Source: Myxococcales bacterium (GTDB taxonomy: Bacteria; Myxococcota_A; Bradymonadia; UBA7976; UBA1532). Taken from it: a DNA stretch of 64,000 nucleotides. How positions within the stretch are numbered: the stretch's first letter is position 1; every line of letters begins with the position of its first letter. Below are positions 37,672 to 45,556 of the stretch, one piece after another. The stretch lies in NCBI GenBank assembly GCA_020633435.1, contig JACKDP010000002.1:1-64000 (forward strand), written 5' to 3'. The notes under the pieces were generated by a model, which saw nothing but the letters and a program-made list of their open reading frames with translations, was not told where the DNA came from and searched no databases. A program made the translations under genes and the position numbers.

Positions 37672-38247
37672 TCACGCGTCGCGCATTTTTTCTGGGAGGG
37701 CCTCGGCCATGGCCGCGCGGAGGGCCCGGCGGGCCCGGCTGAGGCGGGTGCGCACGGCGCCAGCGCTCATGTCGACGCGCTCGGCCAGCTCCGGGGCCGT
37801 CCACCCCTCGCCATCGGCGAGGAGCACCAGCGTGCGATCGAGCGGGGCCAGCGTGAGCAGGGCGGCGCCGAGGGCGGCCATCTCCTCGCCCCGGGCCACC
37901 TCGTCGGCCGGCGTCTCGCGCGCGGCGGGGATCTCGAGCTCCTCGAAGGGCGCGTGCAGGCGGGCGTCGTTCTTCTGGCCGCGGCGCATGCGCTGGCAGG
38001 CCCGCACCACCATCCGCACCAGCCAGCCCTCCACGCTGCCCTCGCCGCGGAAGTCGCCCAGGTGCTCGCCGGCGGCCAGCATGGCGTCCTGCACCGCGTC
38101 CTGGGCCTCGTCGCCATCGCGGCACCAGCGCCGGCCCACGGCCAGCAGGTGCGCGCCGTAGCAGCGGCTCAAGCGGTCGAGGACGGCGCGGTCGCCCCGC
38201 TGGATGGCGGCGACCAGCTCGGCGGGCTGGCAGAGGGCGGGCTGCAC
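37672..38247 (-). CDS. ECF-type RNA polymerase sigma factor
   Basis: 191 residues from GTG 38247, four bases after the stop of the upstream gene. Region 2: DAVQDAMLAAGEHLGDFRGE and WLVRMVVRACQRMRR; region 4 HTH: LAPLDRTLVLLADGEGWTAP then MSAGAVRTRLSRARRALR. No anti-sigma gene is recognisable beside it; the upstream gene is cytoplasmic and Pro-rich. Regulon unknown. Confidence 0.87.
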   Translation of the reverse strand: MQPALCQPAELVAAIQRGDRAVLDRLSRCYGAHLLAVGRRWCRDGDEAQDAVQDAMLAAGEHLGDFRGEGSVEGWLVRMVVRACQRMRRGQKNDARLHAPFEELEIPAARETPADEVARGEEMAALGAALLTLAPLDRTLVLLADGEGWTAPELAERVDMSAGAVRTRLSRARRALRAAMAEALPEKMRDA

Positions 38248-38251
38248 GGGG

Positions 38252-39254
38252 CTACTCGTCGCGGCGAGGTCGGGCGACGGGCTGGCCGCGCATCGGGGCC
38301 GGCGGCGGCGGGCCGTCGGCCTTCGGGGCCCCGCGCATGGGCAGGGGCGGCGGCGCCGGGGCCGCCGGGGGGCGTGGCAGCGGCGGCATGCCGCCACCCG
38401 GGCGCGGCGTGGCGCGGGCAGCGGCAGGCGGGCCGTGGGCGCGACGGGGGCAGCGGCGGGCGGGGCCGTAGGCGCGCAACGCAGCCGGCGCGCGGGGCCC
38501 AGGGCGGCGACGCGGCCGGCGGCGGCGCGGGGGCCCAGGGCGGAAGCGCGGCGGGCGGCGGCAGCGGAGCGCGCGAGGCCGGCGCGGCGGGCGGCGGCGC
38601 CGGCGCTCGCGAGACGGGCGCGGCGGGCGGCAGCGAGCCCGGCGTCCGCTGCACGGGCCGCGACACCAGCGGCGGCGCCGAGGGCGAGCGCGACGACGGC
38701 GCCCGAGACGCCGGGCCTGTGTCGCGCACGGCGGCGCCGCGCATGGGGATGGCCGGCCCCGTCCGGCTCGGGGAGCTGGGCGGATCGCGGCTCACCGGGG
38801 CCCCGCGCAGCGGCACGGCCGGCGGCGCGTCGGCGCCCTTCGGCGTCCCGCGCATGGGGGCCCCGAGGGAGGCCAGGAAGTCGGCGGCGGCGTCCCCCAC
38901 CTCGGCGGCCTTGCGGGCGGCGGCCTCGGCGCGGGCGGGCTCGGGCGCCTTCTCCGGCTCCTCGCGCTTGCCATCCCGCCAGTCGGCGCGGCGCACGTCG
39001 CGGACGTAGGTGCCCTCTTCGATCTGGCGCAGGATGCGGGCCCAGTACTGCTCCAGCACGTTGTGGCGCTGCATCAGGTTGATGTACCGGAAGCGCATCA
39101 CGGCGTCGTTTCCGGGCTCGAACTGCCTGATCTTACGAGCGATTTCGTCGCGGGTCCGGGCGGGCAGGCGCTTCTCGAGGCCGAGGAAGTACCGCTCGAA
39201 CTCGCGCCGAGCCGCCTCCAGGTCCGCCTCCAGTCCGCTGATGGGATCTGCCAT
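38252..39254 (-). pseudogene. Helical/Pro-rich protein with frame breaks near 38400-38530 (probably intact)
   Basis: Starts MADPISGLEADLEAARREFE; a conserved-looking helical domain of about 100 residues (RYFLGLEKRLPARTRDEIAR, FRYINLMQRHNVLEQYW) seen in myxobacterial hypotheticals, then a Pro/Ala/Arg tail with recurring PMRGxP motifs. The motif resumes out of frame (PMRGAPKADGPPPPAPMRGQ) and stops at 38252, four bases before the sigma gene; the two-step frame change 2-0-1 fits two one-base deletions. Function unknown; the spacing suggests co-transcription with the sigma factor. Confidence 0.65.
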
Positions 39255-39335
39255 TCACCCCTCTCGCCGAGCGTGGATGATACCCCGGCCGACCGCCGAC
39301 CTGACCAGTTTTTCGCCGCCGGGCGCCGGGGGGCG

Positions 39336-41306
39336 TCAGTCGAACAGACCCCGGGCGCGCCGCCACAGCGCGAGGAGGGCGCGCTCCTCGGGCAGGGCGA
39401 CCTCGACCTCGACGGTCGTGCCCGGCCCCAGCTCCCCCTCGGCGACGGCCGGCAGGGGCAGGTCCATGGGGAAGGTCCCATCGGCGTCGGCCCGCACGGC
39501 GGCGGTGCCGAGCGTCACGGTGAGGGGGCGGATGCCGGGCGCGCGCAGGGTGCCGGCGCCGGCGGCCTCGACGGGCTGCACCTGGGCGTGGGGCACGTGC
39601 AGCCGCAGGCCGCGGCGCGTCTGCCCCTGCTGCAGCTCGGCCAGGGCCTGGCCCGCCACCACGACGGCCCCCGGCTCCACCGTCAGCCGCGCGACGCGGC
39701 CGGCCTCATCGGCGAGCACCGGCACCTTCAGCCGCTTCTGCAGGGCCTCGCGCTCGGCGACCAGCCGCTCGATGTGCTGGTAGTCGGCCTCGCTGGGGCC
39801 GCCTTCCTTGACGACGGTGCGGCGGCTGCGGGCCTCGTCCACGCGGGCCTGGACCGCGTACACCTCGCGGCGGGCGCGCTCGGCGCGCTCCTTGGCGGCC
39901 TCCACCTGGTCGAGCGTCATCTCGCGGCGCTCGAAGGCGCGCTGAGCGGACGCCACGGCGATGGCGGTGTCCTCGCGCTCCTGCTCGGCGATGCGCAGGG
40001 CCCGCAGCAGCTCGGACGGCACCGGCGCCGCCACCACGCGCTCCACCTGGGGCTGGGCCTCCAGGCCCTTGATCTGCTCCGCGACGATGGCCAGCCGCGC
40101 CTCGGCCGCCGCGTCTACGACGACGGCCACCGCCTGGCCCACGGCCACCTCGCCGCCGACCGCCACGGACACGGCGTCCACGCGGCCGGCGAGGGGCGAC
40201 TTCAGGGGCACGGCCTGGGCGTCGCTGCCCACGACCTCGCCCGTCAGCACGGTGGCCCGCGGCAGCTTCACGACCCACGCGCCCACGACGAGGCCGGCGG
40301 CCAGGGCGGGCAGCAGCAGCAGGAGCCAGAGGCCACGCCGCCGGCGGGGCGGGGCGGCGGCCGCCGGGCGGGCCGCGGCCAGCTCGGCCACCACGGCGGC
40401 CTCGGCGTGGGCCCGGGCGGGCGGGGGCGCGAAGGCGGTCGGCGGCGCGGTGCTCACCTGCACCTGGCGCTCGGGCTGGTGATCGCGCAAGTGCGCCTCC
40501 AGCCTCGCGATCTGGCTCGCCGACACCCGCGCGACGGGGTCGTGGGCGGTGCCGCCCTCCCCCTGGCCGACCTGCAGGGTGCCCTCGCCCCGGGGCACGT
40601 CCTCGGCGTCGCCCTCGACGACGCGCAGGACGATGGCGTGCTCGCCGACGCGCAGGACGTCGCCCTGGCGCGCGGGGGCGATGCCCACCACCCGCTCGCC
40701 GTTCAGCCACGTCTCGTTGTCGGGGTGCAGGCTGACGACGTAGATGAGCTCCTCGCCGAAGGCGTCGACGCGGGCGTGCTGGGCGGCCACGCCGTCGCCG
40801 GCGAGGTTGATGGCGCAGTTGAAGCGGCCGATGTGCGTGGAGGCGCCGTACGTGGCGACGGACTTGCCGGCGTTCTGCCCCTCGGTGAAGTCGAGGACGA
40901 GCTGCACCGGCGAGCGCACCAGGCTGAACAGGAAGCGGATGTCGGTGGCGCCGAGGCGGATGACGTCGCCGTGCTGGAGCATGTGCTCCGTGAGCGGCTC
41001 GCCGTTGACCGTCGTGCCGTTGGTGGAGCGCAGATCCCGCAGGATGAGCTCGCCGTCCTCGGCCGCGATGAAGGCGTGCCGGGAGCTCACGGCCCCGTCA
41101 TCGAGGGCGATGTCGCAGTCGGCGCCGCGCCCGATGGTGAAGTAGCGCCCCTCGGCGAAGCTCTGGGGGGCCAGGGCATACCAGTCGATGCGCCCGAAGG
41201 GATCGTAGACGTACAGGTTCGCCCGGTAGGCCCCCGCGGGGAACCGGTGCGGGCCGATGTCGCCGCCGGTGTTCACGGAGGGCAGGCTCAAGGGTCCCGT
41301 CTGCAC
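39336..41306 (-). CDS. Two-FHA/TM/HlyD-type adaptor fusion
   Basis: 656 residues. FHA 1 at about 52-108 (FTIGRGADCDIAL, SSRHA, LRSTNGTTVNG) and FHA 2 at about 135-205 (HIGRFNCAIN, AAQHARV, NETWLNG), then a linker, one TM (GLWLLLLLPALAAGLVVGAW, about 323-342) and a periplasmic part like membrane fusion proteins: lipoyl-like half (KSPLAGRVDAVSVAVGGEVA), long coiled-coil hairpin, second half (LADEAGRVARLTVEPGAVV). FHA domains bind phosphothreonine peptides; HlyD adaptors bridge efflux or secretion pumps. Combining both in one chain is unusual. No pump gene lies next to it. Confidence 0.85.
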   Translation of the reverse strand: MQTGPLSLPSVNTGGDIGPHRFPAGAYRANLYVYDPFGRIDWYALAPQSFAEGRYFTIGRGADCDIALDDGAVSSRHAFIAAEDGELILRDLRSTNGTTVNGEPLTEHMLQHGDVIRLGATDIRFLFSLVRSPVQLVLDFTEGQNAGKSVATYGASTHIGRFNCAINLAGDGVAAQHARVDAFGEELIYVVSLHPDNETWLNGERVVGIAPARQGDVLRVGEHAIVLRVVEGDAEDVPRGEGTLQVGQGEGGTAHDPVARVSASQIARLEAHLRDHQPERQVQVSTAPPTAFAPPPARAHAEAAVVAELAAARPAAAAPPRRRRGLWLLLLLPALAAGLVVGAWVVKLPRATVLTGEVVGSDAQAVPLKSPLAGRVDAVSVAVGGEVAVGQAVAVVVDAAAEARLAIVAEQIKGLEAQPQVERVVAAPVPSELLRALRIAEQEREDTAIAVASAQRAFERREMTLDQVEAAKERAERARREVYAVQARVDEARSRRTVVKEGGPSEADYQHIERLVAEREALQKRLKVPVLADEAGRVARLTVEPGAVVVAGQALAELQQGQTRRGLRLHVPHAQVQPVEAAGAGTLRAPGIRPLTVTLGTAAVRADADGTFPMDLPLPAVAEGELGPGTTVEVEVALPEERALLALWRRARGLFD

Positions 41307-41458
41307 GGACGCTTCATCCCCGGTTCATGCAACGCGCCCATGGTAGAGCGGACGCCCTCCGGTGGCCAGCCGAGACGTCCCCGAACCGACCGGATGGGTT
41401 GACACGCCGGGGGCAGGCGCTTACAGGGTCGCCGGCTTTTCTCCGCCGAGGTGCCCTG

Positions 41459-41758
41459 ATGCCCATCTACCGCTACCAGTGCGAAGCGTGCTCTCAGACC
41501 ACCGACGTCTTTGCCAAGATGAGCGATCCGCCGCCGGCGACGTGCCCCCACTGCGGCGGCGGCCCGCTGGTCAAGGCGGTCGCCCGCACCGCCTTTCATC
41601 TGAAGGGCGGGGGCTGGTATGCCCAGGGGTACGGCGCCTCGGCCCAGGCCGGCACCGCGACGGGCGCCGCCAGCGGCGGCAGTGGAGGCAGTGGAGGCAG
41701 TGGTGACGCCGGCAGCACCAGCAGCACCTCGAAGGACGCGGGCCCCAAAGCGGACTGA
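41459..41758 (+). CDS. FmdB-family zinc-ribbon protein
   Basis: 99 residues. MPIYRYQCEACSQTTDVFAK and CPHCGGGPLVKAV form the zinc ribbon (two CxxC). The remainder is Gly/Ser/Thr-rich, whose DNA also encodes the N-terminus of the overlapping lipoprotein. Function of FmdB proteins is poorly defined (regulatory or metal binding). Confidence 0.85.
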   Translation: MPIYRYQCEACSQTTDVFAKMSDPPPATCPHCGGGPLVKAVARTAFHLKGGGWYAQGYGASAQAGTATGAASGGSGGSGGSGDAGSTSSTSKDAGPKAD

Positions 41759-42260
41759 GCGCCTGCTGCTGGCCGGCCTGCTCGCCCTGGCCTCGGCCTG
41801 CGATGACGCGGCCGACCCCCCGGCTGGCGACACCCCGTGCGGCTCCGGGCCCCTCGCCGTGGCCGTGGGCACCGGCAACCCCTACACCGCCGTCCCCGAT
41901 GGGCGCTTCCAGGTGGAGGCCGGCCTGCAGGGGGGCTTCCACTTCGAGGTCTCGCTGCGCCTCGCCGGGGCCGTCGACGCCGATCACGCCGACATCGACC
42001 TGACGCTGCGCGAGGGCGACGTCGTCCGCGCCCGGCACGTCACCGCCGACTGGCTGCTGCACGTGGACGCCGCGGGCCCCGCCTGCGAGTACCCGCGCGC
42101 CCGGCTGGTGCTGGTGGACGAGGCCGGGGATCTCTTCCCCCGGGAGCGCCTGGCCGACCTGGCGGACGTCCCGCTCAGCCTGGACGTGCGCCTCGACAGC
42201 CCCCTCGGCGGCGGCACCGCGACGGTGCCGGTGGTGCTGGCGCTGCCCGAGCGGTTCTGA
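41703..42260 (+). CDS. Lipoprotein, 185 residues
   Basis: Starts GTG at 41703 inside the FmdB gene, +1 relative to it, and has lipobox LASAC (residues 28-32) after a weakly positive n-region (RRTRAPKRTERLLLAGLLAL). Mature part is beta-rich with few features (FQVEAGLQGGFHFEVSLRLA, ADIDLTLREGDVVRARHVTA) and two further Cys. Overlap is 56 bp. No family recognised; it could be a periplasmic sensor or binding protein. Confidence 0.65.
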   Translation: MTPAAPAAPRRTRAPKRTERLLLAGLLALASACDDAADPPAGDTPCGSGPLAVAVGTGNPYTAVPDGRFQVEAGLQGGFHFEVSLRLAGAVDADHADIDLTLREGDVVRARHVTADWLLHVDAAGPACEYPRARLVLVDEAGDLFPRERLADLADVPLSLDVRLDSPLGGGTATVPVVLALPERF

Positions 42261-42262
42261 CG

Positions 42263-43303
42263 TCAGGGCACGCCGGCGTCGGCGCCGGGCGGCGGCTTCA
42301 GGCGCTCCAGGCGGCGCCACCCCCCCACGTCATCGACGGGCGGCGCCCGGCGGCTGGCCCGCGCGGCGGCGGCCTGGCCCCCCGGCAGCAGCAGGCCCAG
42401 CCCGGCGGGCGCGGCGGCGGCCGTGGCGAGGGCGACGGCGGCCCAGCGCGCGGCGGGCGGCGGCGCAGCAGGGCGGCGCCCAGCAGCAGCAGGAGGCCCA
42501 GGGCGGCCAGGGCGGGCGGCCCCAGGCGGCCCCCACCGCGAACGTCGCCGCCGAGAGCGCCAGGGCCGAGCCCGCCAGCGCCAGGGGCACCGCGGCCAGG
42601 CCCCCCGCGATCAGCGCCGCGCCGAGCAGGGCCGCCCCGGCCAGGCCCGGGCTGGTGCCCGTCAGCGCGCCCAGCGCCCCAGCGGGACGAGGGCGGCGGG
42701 CCCCGGCCACCGCCAGGCGCCCAGCCCCAGCGCCACCGCGGCGCCGCCCGCCACCCACGCCAGGGTGGGCGCGAGCACCGCGAAGCCCTCCGGGAAGAGC
42801 GGCAGGCCGAAGCGCGCCAGGGCCAGCAGCCACACCCCGGCCGCGGCGGCCCGCGCCCCGGTCGGGACGAGCGCGACGAGGCCCAGCAGGGCGGCGAAGC
42901 CGGGCAGCGCGCGGAGCTGGACGACGACGCGCGCGTCCGCGAACCCGTTGATCCAGAAGAAGAATCCGGCCGCAGCGAGCGCCAGCCCGGCCGCCAGCTT
43001 CGGGCGCCGGGTCTGGGCCGCGAGGGCGGCCAGCGCGACGCAGGCCAGCACCGGCTCGGCGGCGAGGGCCGCGACGGTGGCCGGCAAGAGCGTCCGCGCC
43101 GGGAGCCGCAGGCTCAGGGCCAGCACGGCCAGGGCGGCCGCGCCATCGGCCAGCAGCCCGGTGGGGCCCAGGACGAGCGGCGTCGGCGGCGCGAAGAAGC
43201 CCAGCCCCAGGGCGGCCGCGGCGCCGAGGCCGAGGGCCAGGGCCGGCAGGCGGGGGCTGGCGATGGCCAGGGCGAGCAGGGCGGCGAGGGCGGCGATCCA
43301 CAT
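42263..43303 (-). pseudogene. Ala/Leu-rich membrane protein with frame breaks (probably intact)
   Basis: Starts MWIAALAALLALAIASPRLP at 43303 and runs as multiple hydrophobic helices. Near 42680 it shifts to the frame LGALTGTSPGLAGAALLGAA, near 42500 to AALGLLLLLGAALL, and the C-terminus VDDVGGWRRLERLKPPPGAD ends at 42263. Each shift is equivalent to one deleted base, all in G/C runs. Reassembled it would be about 345 residues with about 10 TM. No family recognised. Two bp from the convergent lipoprotein stop. Confidence 0.55.
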
Positions 43304-43440
43304 GCCGCCATGGGTGGCCGGCGCGGCCGCGACCGTCAACGAAAACCGTCCCGCGCGGGCCCCGGTGAACCAGCATTGCCGGTGCGGCCTTTCAGGGGTA
43401 GACTCTCGCGCCTCCATTTGCCAGCCGAAGAGGAGCCGAC

Positions 43441-44535
43441 ATGGGCGATCTCCGCCATCTCAAGCGCCGCATCGGGCAGCGCCTCATCGTTGGCTTCGAT
43501 GGCCCCCGGGTCCCGCCGGAGCTGATGCGGCTCGACGAGGAGTGGGGCCTGGGCGGCTACATCCTCTTCCGCCGCAACCTGGAGTCCATGGAACAGATCA
43601 TGGACCTCAACGAGGAGCTCTGGGATCTGGGCCAGGGGGTGCCGCCCTTCATCGGCATCGACCAGGAGGGGGGCCGCGTCCACCGCCTGCCCGAGCCCTA
43701 CACGGTCTTCGCCGAGATGGCCCAGCTCGGCCAGGTGAACTCCGTGTCGGTGGCCTACGAGGTGGGGGCGGTCATCGGCCGCGAGCTCACGGCGACGGGC
43801 TTCAACCTCAACTTCGCCCCGGTGCTGGACGTCAACACCAACCCGGACAACCCCATCATCGGGCGCCGCGCCATCTCGGAGGATCCCGAGCTGGTGGCCA
43901 GCCTGGCGAAGGCCCTCGTCCGCGGCCTGCACGACAACGCCATCATCGCGTGCGGCAAGCACTTCCCCGGCCACGGCCACACCACCGAGGACAGCCACCT
44001 CACGCTGCCGGTGTGCGACCTGGACATGGAGCGCATGCGCCAGGTGGAGCTGAAGCCCTACCAGCGGCTCATGCAGGGGTCGCCCCAGCTCGACATGGTG
44101 ATGACGGCCCACGTCCTCTACCCGAAGATCGACGCGCGCCACCAGGCGACGCTCTCGCGCACCATCCAGCAGGACCTCCTGCGCCTCGAGATGGGCTTCA
44201 AGGGCCTGGTCGTCACCGATGACCTGGAGATGAAGGCCATCACCGAGACGGTGGGCATCGAGGAGGCCACCCGGCTGGCCCTCGAGGCGGGCGTCGATCT
44301 GTTCATGTGCTGCAGCAACATCGACCAGCAGGTGCAGGTCCTCGAGACGCTCCTCAAGGAGGCCGAGCAGGGCAGCTACCCGCGGCACCTCTGGGAGCGC
44401 GGCTACTCCCGCGTGCGCGAGGTGAAGGCCCGCCACTTCCGGGTGGTGCGCACGGTCGATCGCGTCCACGCCCGCGAGCTCGTCGGCAACCGGGAGCACC
44501 TGCGCATCTCGCGCCGCCTCAAGGACGGCAAGTAG
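43441..44535 (+). CDS. nagZ: Beta-N-acetylhexosaminidase (GH3)
   Basis: 364 residues. Cleaves GlcNAc from anhydroMurNAc peptides in cell-wall recycling. IGIDQEGGRVHRL, KHFPGHGHTTEDSH (His/Asp catalytic dyad) and VTDDLEMKAI (nucleophile Asp) are intact. Single-domain form, no signal peptide, so cytoplasmic. GGAGCCGAC region just upstream serves as RBS. Confidence 0.94.
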   Translation: MGDLRHLKRRIGQRLIVGFDGPRVPPELMRLDEEWGLGGYILFRRNLESMEQIMDLNEELWDLGQGVPPFIGIDQEGGRVHRLPEPYTVFAEMAQLGQVNSVSVAYEVGAVIGRELTATGFNLNFAPVLDVNTNPDNPIIGRRAISEDPELVASLAKALVRGLHDNAIIACGKHFPGHGHTTEDSHLTLPVCDLDMERMRQVELKPYQRLMQGSPQLDMVMTAHVLYPKIDARHQATLSRTIQQDLLRLEMGFKGLVVTDDLEMKAITETVGIEEATRLALEAGVDLFMCCSNIDQQVQVLETLLKEAEQGSYPRHLWERGYSRVREVKARHFRVVRTVDRVHARELVGNREHLRISRRLKDGK

Positions 44536-44614
44536 CCCCGGCCGCCCGCCCGCAGGTCGCTTGCGCCGGGCGGTGCGAGCTTCTACGCTCGGCGGCAGAT
44601 CGCGGGAGGCAGCG

Positions 44615-45466
44615 GTGACGGCCAGGATCCTCGCAGTGTGCTTGTGTATTTCGGCGCCGGCCCTGGCGCTGGACTACGATCCGGTCCTGGGCGGCCTCTG
44701 CACGGTGGTCAACCCCAGCAGCCCGTCCCCGTGTGGCGAGACGCCGCGCCCCGACCAGAAGGCCTTCGCGGCCCTGGCCCGGGAGTACGGCATGGCCCTC
44801 GGGCCGCGCCTCATGCAGCCGGCCGAGACGCTGGGCGTCAACGGCTTCGCCTTCGCGCTGCAGCTCGGCCTCACCAACGTGGACGAGAACAAGAGCCACT
44901 GGCAGCGGGCCATCCAGGCCAACCAGGGCAGCCCCGCCAGCCCCGAGACGCCCTCCACCCTGCAGACGCTGCAGCTCGACCTGCGCAAGGGCCTGCCCTT
45001 CAGCGTCGAGCTGGGCGCCAACCTGGCGTGGATCATGAACTCCGAGCTGCTGTCCTTCTCGGGCAGCGCCAAGATCGCCCTGCACGAGGGCGTGCGGCAG
45101 TTCCCCCTCGACGGGGCGGTGCGGGTGTCGGTGGGCCGCATGGTGGGCTCGTCGGAGCTGGAGCTCACCTTCGTGGGCCTCGACGTGGTGGTCAGCCACG
45201 GCTTCGGCGTCGCCCGCAGCCTGAACATCGCGCCCTACATGGCCTACAGCCCCCTCTTCATCTACGCGGCCAGCGGCGTCGTGGACTCCTCGCCCGGGGA
45301 TCACCAGACCCCCGCCGGCACCTTCGTCTTCGCGGACGAGGACGAGGTCATCCACCGCTTCGTCTTCGGTGGGCGGTTCATCTTCGGGGCCTTCAACTTC
45401 ACCCCCGAGGTCGCCATCGCGCAGGCCATCCAGTCCTATAACTTCAACGTGGGCCTGGATTTTTGA
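44615..45466 (+). CDS. Outer-membrane beta-barrel-like protein
   Basis: 283 residues from GTG 44615 (RBS GGGAGG). Signal peptide VTARILAVCLCISAPALALD. The mature part shows long alternating strands (GFAFALQLGLTNV, FSVELGANLAW, LELTFVGLDVVVSHG, FVFGGRFIFGAFNFTPEVAI) and ends in Phe (NFNVGLDF), the barrel-assembly signal. Two nearby Cys (GGLC, SPC) after the signal. No family assigned. Confidence 0.72.
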   Translation: MTARILAVCLCISAPALALDYDPVLGGLCTVVNPSSPSPCGETPRPDQKAFAALAREYGMALGPRLMQPAETLGVNGFAFALQLGLTNVDENKSHWQRAIQANQGSPASPETPSTLQTLQLDLRKGLPFSVELGANLAWIMNSELLSFSGSAKIALHEGVRQFPLDGAVRVSVGRMVGSSELELTFVGLDVVVSHGFGVARSLNIAPYMAYSPLFIYAASGVVDSSPGDHQTPAGTFVFADEDEVIHRFVFGGRFIFGAFNFTPEVAIAQAIQSYNFNVGLDF

Positions 45467-45556
45467 CGTTTTCTCCGCGCCGCCTCCCGGCGCGCCGCTG
45501 GACCACTGCCCCGCCGCTCTGCTAGAACCTCCGTCCCCTGACGGCCTGGAGGACCC

